Counted from the stretch's first letter, positions 8,236 to 17,044 are shown. The stretch: DNA of 64,000 nucleotides from an uncultured Lachnospiraceae bacterium (GCA_949155905.1 CASCWU010000001.1:55972-119971), one strand, 5' to 3'. Numbers and translations: made by a program. The notes: generated from the letters alone by a model not told the origin.

Positions 8236-10281
8236 CTACTGATCCAGCTTAATATTCGCCAGCAGCGACGCCAATCCCGTAGTAGCGGACTGCCCGGAGT
8301 GGTACTCAACCGGAGCTGTCTCAATATCCTCAACGACCTCTTCTTTTTCTTCAACTGCCTTCATACTCAGGCTGACCTTTCCGTCCTTGACTCCGATGAT
8401 TTTGACCTTGACGGTGTCGCCTTCTTTAACGACCTCGTTCGGAGTTTTGATTCGTTTGTTTGCCATCTGAGAGATGTGTACCAGTCCGGACAGCCCGTCG
8501 CCCATACGGACAAAGGCGCCGAACGGCATGATTTTTTCTACCACGCCTTCTGTCACAAGGCCAATCTGCAGATGAGAGATCTTATAGGATTTTTCTGCCT
8601 CTGCCCGATCTCTGGCAACCTCTCTGGCCGAAAGGACAAGACGCTTTCCTTCTTCCTCTACGGTGATAATGATGACGTCTAAGGTCTGTCCGACCACACT
8701 GTCCAAATCTTCGACATAGGACAGCCCAATGTGAGAGGCCGGGATAAAGGCGCGGATGCCCTTTAAATAGGTGACAACTCCGGCCTTGACAGCCTCGGCT
8801 ATTTTGACGGAAAAGACCTCTCTGGCTTCCATTGCTGCCTTTAGCTCATCCCAGGCCAGAATGTCTGCTGCCTTTTTCAGAGAGAGCAGCAGAGCGCCGC
8901 TTCCGTTGTCCTCGGAAATCACCAGGGCGCGTACCGGATCGCCGACCGCGATATCTGCCTTGATGGAGAAACGAGGATCGTTGCTCAGCTCTTCTATCGG
9001 AATGATGCCCTCGGAATAAGAACCCAAGTCAACGGCTACCTCGGTATCACTGACCCCCATAACCGTGCCGGACACCATATCGCCCTCTTTTAATTTATGG
9101 AAGGAACGCTCCAACTCCTCCTTAAATTCATCCATTGACGGAATCGGCTCAATTCCCGCCAGCCGGTTCATATCTGCCGTCACCTTTTCCAGATCCTCGC
9201 GGATAGAAAGGTGCTGCGGGCAGGCGGCTTCGCATTTTCCGCATTTGACACAGTGATCGGCTCTGGCAGCCTCCTCCGTCCGCTCAAAATAAGCGGTTTT
9301 GGCACTTGCATCGTTGCCGTACATTGCATGGCGGTTCCAGATCGAAAAGCATTTTGGAATATCGACCCCTGCCGGACATGGCATACAATAGCGGCAGCCG
9401 GTACAGCCGTTTTTCACTCTGGCACGGATGGCCGCCGCCACCTCATCGATCAGAGTGTTCTCAGCCTCGGTCAGTGGAGCGAAGCCGGAAAAGGTGTTCA
9501 GGTTATCCTCTAGCTGTTCTATCGTACTCATGCCGCTTAAAATTACCTTGACATTTGGCTTTGTGGCAACCCAGCGGAGCGCCCAGGAAGCAGCGCTTTG
9601 CTCCGGGCTGACAGCGAGGAAGCGGCTGCTGATATCCTCTGGGAGAGAAGCCAGAGAGCCTCCCTTGACCGGCTCCATAATGACAAGCGGCACCTGTTTT
9701 TTCTCAGCCAGCTCATAGCCGCGCAGTCCAGGACCGTCCTCCGTGTCCATATAGTTGAACTGGATTTGGCAGAAATCCCAGTCACGATAGTTTAAAATGT
9801 CCTCAAATACCTCATAGGTATCGTGGAAGGAAAAACCGAGATAACGGATTTTACCCTCCGCCTTTTTCCGCTCGCCCCATTCCGGGATACCGGCCGCCTT
9901 TAGAGCCTCCCAGCGATCCTTTCCAAGACCATGCAGCAAATAAAAATCAATATGGTCGGTTTGAAGACGCTCTAGCTGTTCATTTAAAAGGCGTTCTGCA
10001 TCCTCTTCGGTTTGAACGAGCCAAACAGGGAGCTTTGTGGCCAGATAAAAGCTGTCCCGGTCATACTTTTTAAGAACCTTGCCGACGAACGGCTCGCTGG
10101 CTCCGTCATGATACGGGTAAGCCGTATCAAAATAGGTGACGCCTGCAGCCATTGCCTTATCCAGCATTCGTTCTGCCTCCGGCTCGTCGATTTTACCCTC
10201 TGGCGTTACCGGGAAGCGCATACAGCCAAAGCCCAGTAAGGATGGGGAAATCCCCAGGTTGTCCATCGTTCTGTAGTCCAT
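8236..10281 (-). CDS. Aldo/keto reductase with 4Fe-4S motifs fused to three S1 RNA-binding domains
   Basis: A 681-residue protein. Residues 1-~370 are a complete NADPH-type aldo/keto reductase of the ferredoxin-like group: FDTAYPY, LATKLP and DFYLLHG supply the Asp/Tyr, Lys and His catalytic residues, followed by two cysteine clusters (CTGCRYCMPCP from C293; CVKCGKCEAACP from C344). Residues ~398-670 are three S1 domains (VSGTVMGVSD..., VKAGVVTYLKG..., GVVEKIMPFGAFVRMGDGLSGLVHISQM) resembling the free S1 proteins of Clostridia. No stop separates the halves. M371 follows AAGGTGA with 8-nt spacing, so internal re-initiation could also yield a separate S1 protein. The stand-alone paralogue at 40359 ends where the S1 part would start. 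The start at 10281 follows AAGGAGGATATCATC. It may be co-transcribed with the SGNH hydrolase gene 54 nt upstream. Confidence 0.85.
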   Translation of the reverse strand: MDYRTMDNLGISPSLLGFGCMRFPVTPEGKIDEPEAERMLDKAMAAGVTYFDTAYPYHDGASEPFVGKVLKKYDRDSFYLATKLPVWLVQTEEDAERLLNEQLERLQTDHIDFYLLHGLGKDRWEALKAAGIPEWGERKKAEGKIRYLGFSFHDTYEVFEDILNYRDWDFCQIQFNYMDTEDGPGLRGYELAEKKQVPLVIMEPVKGGSLASLPEDISSRFLAVSPEQSAASWALRWVATKPNVKVILSGMSTIEQLEDNLNTFSGFAPLTEAENTLIDEVAAAIRARVKNGCTGCRYCMPCPAGVDIPKCFSIWNRHAMYGNDASAKTAYFERTEEAARADHCVKCGKCEAACPQHLSIREDLEKVTADMNRLAGIEPIPSMDEFKEELERSFHKLKEGDMVSGTVMGVSDTEVAVDLGSYSEGIIPIEELSNDPRFSIKADIAVGDPVRALVISEDNGSGALLLSLKKAADILAWDELKAAMEAREVFSVKIAEAVKAGVVTYLKGIRAFIPASHIGLSYVEDLDSVVGQTLDVIIITVEEEGKRLVLSAREVARDRAEAEKSYKISHLQIGLVTEGVVEKIMPFGAFVRMGDGLSGLVHISQMANKRIKTPNEVVKEGDTVKVKIIGVKDGKVSLSMKAVEEKEEVVEDIETAPVEYHSGQSATTGLASLLANIKLDQ

Positions 10282-10335
10282 GATGATATCCTCCTTATCA
10301 TGTATGGTGAATGTTATCGTGTGCAATAAAGTATT

Positions 10336-11187
10336 TTAATGTGCCGTTACAGCCTGGAAAATGTTGCGGCACCAGGCCTCGATATAGGGTTCTGCGATAT
10401 GTAGCCCACGCTCGTCCGCATATTCGGTTTTCAGGTTGCCCTGTTCGTCGATAAAATCGGCAGTGGCATCGATAAAACGGGTATTTTTTTGAGTACGGCA
10501 AAACCGTTCGAGTTCTTCATTAAAGGCATCTACACAGTTCTTCTCGCCATGGTTGACTTGCTCGCTGGTCCAGGCGATCTGCTCCTTACGTATAATGACG
10601 AACTGCTCAGCAACCGGCATCAGCTTCATCACAAACAGCGGAACATCTGGAAACACAGCCCGAATATCCTCAATCAACTGCTCCATATAAGGAATATTTT
10701 TGTCAGATTTGATATTGTTGATGCCATAATTTATGAGAATACCCCGAAAAGGGGTTCCCTCCATCGCCTGGAGCCGGGAGAGAAAATCTACATAGCGTTC
10801 GTTGTCCTCTTCTATATACCAATCCTTGGGAGATGAGCCAGATTTGGCCAGAACAGTGCTGCTTTCGTGCAAAATGCCGCTGTCGGCCAGTCTCTGGATA
10901 AAGGAATCCCCGATATATAAAAAATCGTATAAGGAATAAAGCGCGGTCGGGTCGGTTTGGTTAAGCGCCACGACACCTGGATAAGCGGCGGCATCTAAGG
11001 GAATCTGGGACGATGTGTCCTCGGCAAGCTCCTCGTCCGAAGATAGGCCAGGTTGGTTCTGGAACAGGTTCAGAGTATCTGGCAGCCGCCCGGAAAGGAC
11101 GGAGGCACGGAAAAAAAGGAAGCCGGAGACCAAGGCCAGGCAGCCGCAGCTAATCAATAATAATACGGTCATGGTCGTTCGTTTCAT
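10336..11187 (-). CDS. Membrane-anchored SGNH/GDSL-type hydrolase
   Basis: A 283-residue protein with an uncleaved-signal-like N-terminal helix (about residues 6-25), then an extracytoplasmic domain. The block FLYIGDSFIQRL supplies the GDS nucleophile motif, GILINYGINNI the second conserved block (N in the oxyanion hole), and the C-terminal DERGLHIAEPY the Asp-x-x-His pair. Such enzymes remove acyl groups from cell-wall or extracellular polysaccharides; the substrate here is unknown. The start at ATG 11187 is chosen because it begins the signal anchor (MKRTTMTVLLL) and follows GGTGAT. A longer frame upstream has no signal logic. Confidence 0.72.
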   Translation of the reverse strand: MKRTTMTVLLLISCGCLALVSGFLFFRASVLSGRLPDTLNLFQNQPGLSSDEELAEDTSSQIPLDAAAYPGVVALNQTDPTALYSLYDFLYIGDSFIQRLADSGILHESSTVLAKSGSSPKDWYIEEDNERYVDFLSRLQAMEGTPFRGILINYGINNIKSDKNIPYMEQLIEDIRAVFPDVPLFVMKLMPVAEQFVIIRKEQIAWTSEQVNHGEKNCVDAFNEELERFCRTQKNTRFIDATADFIDEQGNLKTEYADERGLHIAEPYIEAWCRNIFQAVTAH

Positions 11188-11203
11188 AAAAATCACCAAG
11201 CTA

Positions 11204-11232
11204 AGCATAACATGTTTTTCGTGCGGATACAA
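11204..11232 (-). promoter_or_regulatory. Promoter of the SGNH hydrolase gene
   Basis: On the minus strand TTGTAT (11227-11232), 17-nt spacer, TATGCT (11204-11209), immediately upstream of the start at 11187 and divergent from the exporter promoter. Confidence 0.5.
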
Positions 11233-11258
11233 GAAGAAAAAAATGTTCCTGGGATAGC

Positions 11259-11287
11259 TTGACGGTATTTCTATCCTGTGATATACT
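11259..11287 (+). promoter_or_regulatory. Promoter of the ABC exporter operon
   Basis: TTGACG (11259-11264), 17-nt spacer, extended -10 TGATATACT with the hexamer TATACT at 11282-11287. About 50 nt precede the TTG start. Confidence 0.75.
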
Positions 11288-11344
11288 TTCCAAGGAAACA
11301 GTTTCGATGGAAAGTATTTAGAAAAGAGAGGGGGAGGGAACGTT

Positions 11345-13183
11345 TTGAAAAGGATTCTAAAATATGTAGTAGTATATTTGCCAAGAATGCTGGGCGGGCT
11401 GGCGATTAAGGTTTTGGGGACGCTGACCGATTTGGGGCTGCCCTGGGTGCTGGCCTTTATGATTGATGATGTCATCCCGAAAAAGAGTTTATCTCTGGTA
11501 GCGCTCTGGGGTGTGGTGATGTTAATTTTGGCCGTGGTGACGCGGGCGCTGAATGTGCAGGCGAACCGGATGGCTTCGAGTGTGGCGCGGGATGTGACAC
11601 GTTCTGTCCGTCATGATTTGTATGAGAAGATTATGAGTCTGTCCGGGAGACAGGTGGATCAGTTTACGATTCCGTCGCTCGTATCCCGGATGACCTCAGA
11701 TACCTATAACATTCATCATGCTGTAGGAATGATTCAACGTATCGGGGTACGTGCGCCGATGATTTTGCTGGGCGGGATTGCCATTACGTTTACGCTGGAC
11801 GTTGTGCTGACGCTGGTGTTGATTGCAACCCTGCCGTTTATTGCCGTATTGGTCTGGTTCATTTCCAGCAAGGGTATTCCGATGTATACCAAGGTGCAGC
11901 AGGCCGTTGACCAGATGGTTCAGGTAGTACGCGAGAACGTTACCGGAGTGCGGGTGATCAAGGCGCTTTCTAAAGGGGAAGGGGAAAAACGCCGCTTTGA
12001 TAAAATCAATGAGGAAACCTCGGCGCGTGAGGTAAAGGCAAGCTCGACAATGTCTGCGATCAATCCGATTATGAACCTGATTTTAAACATTGGTCTGACA
12101 CTGGTGATCATCGTCGGCGCTTATCGTGTCCATGCAGGGCAGATGGACGTAGGAAAAATCGTAGCCTTTTTGTCCTATTTTACGATGATTTTAAATGCGA
12201 TGATGTCAATCAACCGTATTTTTGTCATGCTGTCTAAGGCAACCGCCTCTGCCAACCGTATCAGTGAGGTATTGGAGGCTCCGTCAGAGCTGATGCCGGT
12301 AGAGATGGAGTCCGTGGCAAACGGCTGTCATATTGAGTTTGACCATGTGAAGTTTTCGTATTATGGAGCAAATGGAGCAGAGGGTAATTCTGCTTTGGCA
12401 AAAGAAAAAGAATCAGGAAGAGGAGGAACGCTCTCTGCCGGAGAGATACGCCGGAATATCGACGATATTTCGTTCCGGCTAAAGCAGGGAGAAAGCCTGG
12501 GAATCATCGGTTCTACCGGGAGCGGCAAGACAACGCTAATCAATCTGCTGATGCGCTTTTATGATGTAGAAGAGGGCGCCGTCCGTATTCATGGGCGGGA
12601 TGTTCGGAGTATGAGCCTAAAGGAGCTGCGGGAGCAGTTCGGCGTGGTTTTTCAAAATGATATCCTGTTTGCGGATACCATACGGGAAAATATCAATTTC
12701 TGGCGGGATATTCCTGAGGAACAGCTTTGCCGGGCGGCGGAGGATGCCCAGGCAGCCGAGTTTTTGCGGGAGATCGGAGCCGCCGCACTGGAAGGAGCAG
12801 GAGCAGCAGAGCTGACGCAGGGGCTTTCTCATCTGGCAGCCTCTAAGGGAGCGAACCTGTCCGGCGGACAGAAGCAGCGCGTTCTGATTGCGAGAGCATT
12901 GGCCGGGAAACCGGAAATTCTGATTTTAGACGATTCCTCCAGCGCCCTGGATTATAAGACGGACGCAAATCTGCGGGTAGCGCTGCGGGAGCATTTGAGC
13001 GGGACAACGGCGATTATGGTAGCGCAGCGGATCAGCTCTGTGCGGAGCCTGGATCATATTTTGGTAATGGAGGATGGACAGTGCGTCGGATATGGCAGTC
13101 ATGAAGAACTGATGGCGGGCTGTTCGACGTACCAGGAAATTTATCGTTCACAGATGGGAGGTGGCGACTATGGCAGGAGCTAA
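11345..13183 (+). CDS. ABC exporter half-transporter, subunit with non-catalytic Walker B (heterodimer partner 1)
   Basis: A 612-residue type IV ABC exporter: six predicted membrane helices (~1-330), then a nucleotide-binding domain. Walker A GSTGSGKTT starts at 389, signature LSGGQ at 505, Walker B ILILDDSS at ~526-531. Position 530 is Asp where the catalytic Glu normally sits. Its own signature is canonical while its Walker B is not. Together with the partner's reversed pattern this marks a heterodimer with one active and one degenerate ATP site, as in BmrCD, LmrCD and TM287/288. The NBD start contains an unusual ~30-residue Gly/Ser/Lys-rich insertion (SYYGANGAEGNSALAKEKES...). A TTG start follows GGGGGAGGG. 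Substrate is unknown; multidrug efflux is the usual annotation. Confidence 0.88.
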   Translation: MKRILKYVVVYLPRMLGGLAIKVLGTLTDLGLPWVLAFMIDDVIPKKSLSLVALWGVVMLILAVVTRALNVQANRMASSVARDVTRSVRHDLYEKIMSLSGRQVDQFTIPSLVSRMTSDTYNIHHAVGMIQRIGVRAPMILLGGIAITFTLDVVLTLVLIATLPFIAVLVWFISSKGIPMYTKVQQAVDQMVQVVRENVTGVRVIKALSKGEGEKRRFDKINEETSAREVKASSTMSAINPIMNLILNIGLTLVIIVGAYRVHAGQMDVGKIVAFLSYFTMILNAMMSINRIFVMLSKATASANRISEVLEAPSELMPVEMESVANGCHIEFDHVKFSYYGANGAEGNSALAKEKESGRGGTLSAGEIRRNIDDISFRLKQGESLGIIGSTGSGKTTLINLLMRFYDVEEGAVRIHGRDVRSMSLKELREQFGVVFQNDILFADTIRENINFWRDIPEEQLCRAAEDAQAAEFLREIGAAALEGAGAAELTQGLSHLAASKGANLSGGQKQRVLIARALAGKPEILILDDSSSALDYKTDANLRVALREHLSGTTAIMVAQRISSVRSLDHILVMEDGQCVGYGSHEELMAGCSTYQEIYRSQMGGGDYGRS

Positions 13184-15002
13184 TGGAGCCGGAGGGGGAC
13201 GTCCGGGCGGAATCGGCAGTCCGGGTGCGGGAGGCCGGATGATGAAGGCCAAGGAAAAGCCAAAGGACACCGGATATGTGCTGAAGCGGCTGGGAGCCTA
13301 TTTGTTCCACTATAAATGGCTGCTGCTGTTGGCGCTGGCGCTGACGATTGCTGGGAATTCCCTGGCGTTGGTCGGCCCGATGCTTTCCGGGTATGCGGTG
13401 GATTTGATAGAGTTAGGAGCAGGAAGGGTCGATTTGGAGGGCGTCTGGCATTATGTCTGGCTGATGCTGATATTTTATGCAGTTTCTTCCTTGCTAAGCT
13501 ATGCACTGGCGATTTTGATGCTGCGGATTAGCCAAAAGGTTGTAAAAAAGATGCGCCAGGATGTATTTTATAAGCTGCAGTCTCTGCCGGTCGGCTATTT
13601 TGACGTTCATCAGACCGGGGACATTTTAAGCCGGATTTCTTATGATATTGATACGGTCAGTACCTCTCTGGCCAACGATTTGATTCAAATTTGTGCCAGT
13701 GCGATCACGGTGACGGGCTCGTTTGTCATGATGCTCATGATTTCGCCGCCGCTGCTGATTGTGATGTTGTTTACGATTCCACTTTCTATTTTTTATACGA
13801 AATATATGTCCGGGCGGATTCGGCCGCTTTCGAGAAGGCGTTCTGCCAACCTCGGACGGCTCAATGGTTTTGTCGAGGAAATGGTGTCCGGGCAAAAGAC
13901 ATTAAAGGCTTATGCCAGAGAGGATGTGAACATTGCCCATTTTGACGAGACAAATGAAGAGGCAGTGGATGCGTTCTATCAGGCAGAATTTGTGAGCAGC
14001 ATGGTCGGGCCGACGGTAAACTTTATCAATAATCTTTCGTTAGCCCTGATTACAGCCTTTGGAGCCGTGCTGTATCTGTTCAATACTCTGACGCTGGGAA
14101 GCATTTCCTCATTTGTGCTGTATTCCAGAAAATTTTCCGGTCCGATTAACGAGCTGGCAAACCTGGCAAGCGAGCTGCAGTCAGCGATGGCAGCGGCAGA
14201 GCGTGTGCTGAAGGTGTTAGATGAGGAAGCGGAGCCGGAGGATGCGCGTGATGCAGTCGATCTGCCGTCTCATATCCGGGGCGAGGTCGTGATGAAGCAC
14301 GTAAACTTCGGCTACAATCCAGACCGGACGATTTTACATGATTTGAACCTGAGGGCAGAGCCGGGCAAGCTGGTGGCGATTGTCGGCCCGACCGGAGCCG
14401 GAAAGACAACGATCATCAATCTGCTGATGCGTTTTTACGATATCAATTCCGGCAGAATTACGATAGACGGCCTGGACATTTCCAAAATTAAGCGGAAGAG
14501 TCTGAGAAAGGCATACGCCATGGTGCTGCAGGATACGTGGGTATTTGAAGGGACAATTTTTGACAACATTGCCTATGGTAAGGAGGATGCTACCCGCGAG
14601 GAGGTAGAGGCCGCAGCAAAGGCTGCCCGAATCCATTCCTATATCAGCAGGCTGCCGCAGGGGTATGATACGGTGCTGAGTGAGGATGGGACGAATCTCT
14701 CGAAAGGGCAGAAGCAGCTTTTGACGATTGCCAGAGCAATGCTGCTTGACGCCAGGATGCTGATTTTGGACGAGGCCACCTCCAATGTCGATACCCGTAC
14801 AGAGGTACATATCCGGGAGGCGATGCGGGAGCTGATGAAGAATAAGACCTGTTTTGTTATTGCCCACAGGCTTTCTACGATTGTAGACGCGGATACGATT
14901 CTGGTCGTGCGGGACGGAGACGTCATTGAGCAGGGCAGTCATAAGGAGCTGATGGAACAGGGCGGATTTTATCATCAGTTATATATGTCGCAGTTTGAAT
15001 AA
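13170..15002 (+). CDS. ABC exporter half-transporter, catalytic subunit (heterodimer partner 2)
   Basis: A 610-residue partner of the preceding gene. A Gly-rich, basic N-terminal tail (residues 1-35) precedes the membrane domain (to ~340). The NBD has Walker A GPTGAGKTT (406), signature LSKGQ (510-514, non-canonical) and Walker B LILDEATS with the catalytic Glu535, followed by the switch His in FVIAHRLST. Its Walker A/B plus the partner's LSGGQ form the consensus ATP site. It overlaps the upstream gene by 14 nt. ATG 13170 is preferred over GTG 13161 because GGGAGG lies 8 nt before it. Confidence 0.88.
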   Translation: MAGANGAGGGRPGGIGSPGAGGRMMKAKEKPKDTGYVLKRLGAYLFHYKWLLLLALALTIAGNSLALVGPMLSGYAVDLIELGAGRVDLEGVWHYVWLMLIFYAVSSLLSYALAILMLRISQKVVKKMRQDVFYKLQSLPVGYFDVHQTGDILSRISYDIDTVSTSLANDLIQICASAITVTGSFVMMLMISPPLLIVMLFTIPLSIFYTKYMSGRIRPLSRRRSANLGRLNGFVEEMVSGQKTLKAYAREDVNIAHFDETNEEAVDAFYQAEFVSSMVGPTVNFINNLSLALITAFGAVLYLFNTLTLGSISSFVLYSRKFSGPINELANLASELQSAMAAAERVLKVLDEEAEPEDARDAVDLPSHIRGEVVMKHVNFGYNPDRTILHDLNLRAEPGKLVAIVGPTGAGKTTIINLLMRFYDINSGRITIDGLDISKIKRKSLRKAYAMVLQDTWVFEGTIFDNIAYGKEDATREEVEAAAKAARIHSYISRLPQGYDTVLSEDGTNLSKGQKQLLTIARAMLLDARMLILDEATSNVDTRTEVHIREAMRELMKNKTCFVIAHRLSTIVDADTILVVRDGDVIEQGSHKELMEQGGFYHQLYMSQFE

Positions 15003-15052
15003 ATGGATCAGAAAATGGGGAAAGCGGATTTGTGTTAAAGGAGGAGGAGAGG

Positions 15053-15841
15053 ATGACAGACTGCAAGCTGCTGTTATTTGATTTGGATGGAACCTTGCTT
15101 CGAGGGGATAAGACGATTTCTAAATGGACATTGGAGGTGCTGCAAAGCTGCAGGGAGAAAGGTATCTTAATTGGGGTGTCAACTTCCAGGGGGGAACAGC
15201 TTTCCCTGTCCTTTGTCAAGGAATTAGATCCGGATATTTTGATTGCCAGCGGCGGAGCGGTAATAAAGTATAAGAACGACTATATTTATCGGGCGGAATT
15301 TTCCGCAGAGGAAACCAGACAGATGATTGCTGCTGCCAGAGAGGTATGCGGAGCGGACTGCGAGATAACGATGGATACAATAGATGCTCATTATTGGAAT
15401 TATAAAGTAGATCCGAGGCAGCAGAATCCAAGCTGGGAGGGCAGCATTTATACGGATTTTTCAGGGTTTGATAAACGAACCCTGAAAATGTGTGTAGAGA
15501 TTTTAGAGGATAACCAGGCGAGACAGTTGGAAAAATTACTGCCGGACTGTGATGTTATTCGATTTTCAGATGGATATTGGTATAAGTTTACGAAAAAAGG
15601 CGTCACGAAGGAACAGGCAATTCAGAAGCTTTGTTCGGTTTGCGGGATTCAAACAGAAGAAATCATTGCTTTTGGGGATGATTACGCGGATATTGGGATG
15701 CTGGAGTTATGCGGACTTGGTATTGCGATGGGGAACGCGATTGAGGAGGTAAAGGAGCAGGCGGATTTGGTCATTGGAAGTAATGAGGAGGATGGGATAG
15801 CAAAATATTTGACGTCCTCTGCTTTTGGCTTTTTGGGATAA
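15053..15841 (+). CDS. Cof-type HAD-superfamily phosphatase
   Basis: A 262-residue cytosolic hydrolase with HAD motif I DLDGTLL (residues ~9-15), motif II region GVSTSRG, motif III Lys in KFTKKGVTK and motif IV GDDYADIGML. A type IIB cap sits between motifs II and III, as in the Cof/YbjI group, which dephosphorylates sugar phosphates and flavin or pyridoxal phosphates. The exact substrate is not predictable. The ATG at 15053 follows AAAGGAGGAGAGG. It lies 50 nt after the exporter and is probably on the same transcript. Confidence 0.85.
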   Translation: MTDCKLLLFDLDGTLLRGDKTISKWTLEVLQSCREKGILIGVSTSRGEQLSLSFVKELDPDILIASGGAVIKYKNDYIYRAEFSAEETRQMIAAAREVCGADCEITMDTIDAHYWNYKVDPRQQNPSWEGSIYTDFSGFDKRTLKMCVEILEDNQARQLEKLLPDCDVIRFSDGYWYKFTKKGVTKEQAIQKLCSVCGIQTEEIIAFGDDYADIGMLELCGLGIAMGNAIEEVKEQADLVIGSNEEDGIAKYLTSSAFGFLG

Positions 15842-15856
15842 GTAAAAAGCCTTTTG
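15827..15856 (+). terminator. Terminator overlapping the 3' end of the HAD gene
   Basis: GGCTTTTT (15827-15834) pairs with AAAAAGCC (15844-15851), followed by TTTT. The stem starts inside the last codons of the HAD gene. Confidence 0.65.
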
Positions 15857-15881
15857 GTTATATGAATATAAAAATATCTGA

Positions 15882-15910
15882 TTGTGAAATAGCACTTGTA
15901 GGGGTATAAT
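15882..15910 (+). promoter_or_regulatory. Promoter of the MNT/HEPN pair
   Basis: TTGTGA (15882-15887), 17-nt spacer, consensus TATAAT (15905-15910). Confidence 0.75.
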
Positions 15911-15959
15911 GGATATAGGAAGAAAAGATTGGGATAGGAAGCTTTGGAGGTAAATGGAG

Positions 15960-16289
15960 ATGCTATCAGATGAGATAAAAGAGGAATTGGTACAGGGTCT
16001 GACGGATATTTTTAGAAATAATATTTCCATGATTATTTTATATGGTTCAGTTGCGAGAGGGAGTGCAAATAAGGAAAGCGATATTGATATTGCGATTGTT
16101 GTGAGGAGCCAGATGGATGATGCAACCAAGAGGCGTTTTTTAAACTGGGCTGCCGACATGGACATTCGGTATGAAAGAGTTTTTTCAATCGTGGATATTC
16201 AGGAAAGCAATATGAGGAAATGGGAAAATGTACTTCCTTTTTATCGGAATGTTAAAAAGGAGGGGATTGTTTTATGGAAGGCAGCTTGA
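15960..16289 (+). CDS. MNT-type minimal nucleotidyltransferase (MntA-like antitoxin candidate)
   Basis: A 109-residue protein with the polymerase-beta-fold signature GS-x10-D-x-D (G29, S30, D41, D43; SVARGSANKESDIDIAI). In characterised MntA/HepT systems such an enzyme AMPylates the HEPN toxin and so neutralises it. The C-terminus (VLPFYRNVKKEGIVLW) is typical of the family. GGAGG at 15946-15950 gives 9-nt spacing to ATG 15960 and only 3 nt to ATG 15954, so 15960 is chosen. The HEPN gene overlaps its end by 16 nt. Confidence 0.8.
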   Translation: MLSDEIKEELVQGLTDIFRNNISMIILYGSVARGSANKESDIDIAIVVRSQMDDATKRRFLNWAADMDIRYERVFSIVDIQESNMRKWENVLPFYRNVKKEGIVLWKAA

Positions 16290-16666
16290 AGGAACTGGCG
16301 GGTTATCGTTTGGCGAGAGCCCGGGAAATGCTGTTGGCTTCAGAGGGCAACCTGAAGATAGGACAATATAAAACGTCTTTAAACAGGTCTTACTATGCAG
16401 TTTTTCATGCCATGCGCTCAGCTAACGCCTTGAAAAATTTTGACTCGTCCAAACACTCAGGAGTGATAGCATATTTTACAAAAGAGTATTTGAAAACAGA
16501 AATATTGGACAGAAGTCTGGCTGTTATTATAAAAGAGAGTTCCTTATGCCGAGAAAAGTCTGATTATGACGACTTTTATGTAGCGGGCAGGGCTGAGGCG
16601 GAAGAGCAGCTTAGAAATGCAGAAATCTTTGTTCAGCATGTGGAAAAATATGTGAATTCAAAGTAA
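16274..16666 (+). CDS. HEPN-domain protein (HepT-like toxin candidate)
   Basis: A 130-residue all-helical HEPN protein of the PF05168/UPF0332 type. The core is LNRSYYAVFHAMRSANAL followed by SKHSGVIAYF and REKSDYDDF. The R-x6-H in the first motif could be the ribonuclease site, but in characterised HepT toxins the RX4-6H motif lies elsewhere, so activity is uncertain. It overlaps the nucleotidyltransferase gene, has its own GGAGGGG ribosome site, and the pair has a dedicated promoter. This order and coupling fits MNT/HEPN toxin-antitoxin modules. Confidence 0.75.
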   Translation: MEGSLKELAGYRLARAREMLLASEGNLKIGQYKTSLNRSYYAVFHAMRSANALKNFDSSKHSGVIAYFTKEYLKTEILDRSLAVIIKESSLCREKSDYDDFYVAGRAEAEEQLRNAEIFVQHVEKYVNSK

Positions 16667-16697
16667 TAGAGAGGGAGTGCAAATAAGGAACCCCCTC

Positions 16698-16726
16698 TTG
16701 ACAAAATCCCTCGTATGCCGTACAAT
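16698..16726 (+). promoter_or_regulatory. Promoter of the proS T-box transcript
   Basis: Consensus TTGACA (16698-16703), 17-nt spacer, TACAAT (16721-16726), just upstream of the T-box stem I. Confidence 0.85.
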
Positions 16727-16731
16727 CACCT

Positions 16732-16955
16732 CATCGGTGATGAAAAGGGATAGTACATGCCAGGAAGCACTCAGAGAGGAAGCGGCTGGTGCGAGCTTCT
16801 GTGCGGAAGGGATGGAACCTGCCTTGGAGCCTCATACGAAAGTATGACGCAGGCCTGCGTTACGGGCAGGAAAGAGGAATGGGCTTGCTCATTCAAAAAG
16901 GGTGGTACCGCCGGATAACCTGGCCCCTGATAGAAATATCAGGGGCTTTTCTTAA
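16732..16955 (+). promoter_or_regulatory. Proline T-box leader
   Basis: A tRNA-sensing leader that lets transcription of proS continue when uncharged tRNA-Pro accumulates. Stem I carries the AGTA-type loop and the AGAGAG element. The specifier loop reads GGAACCTGCC with a proline codon CCT at 16818-16820. The invariant T-box AGGGTGGTACCGCC lies at 16899-16912, and the terminator GCCCCTGATA/TATCAGGGGC plus T's at 16923-16950. The specifier agrees with the gene controlled. Confidence 0.92.
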
Positions 16956-17044
16956 TAGATAGAAAACGTTCTCCGGTCCCTTGTTGTAAACATAGGAAGC
17001 GGCTGCTTCTTAGAAATCATCACAACAAGAAAGGAAGTAAGGAA

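Noticed and set aside
14334..14975. 213-codon minus-strand frame antisense to the ABC exporter
   Set aside because: It is a shadow of a strongly conserved NBD coding region, with no ribosome site and no recognisable protein pattern.
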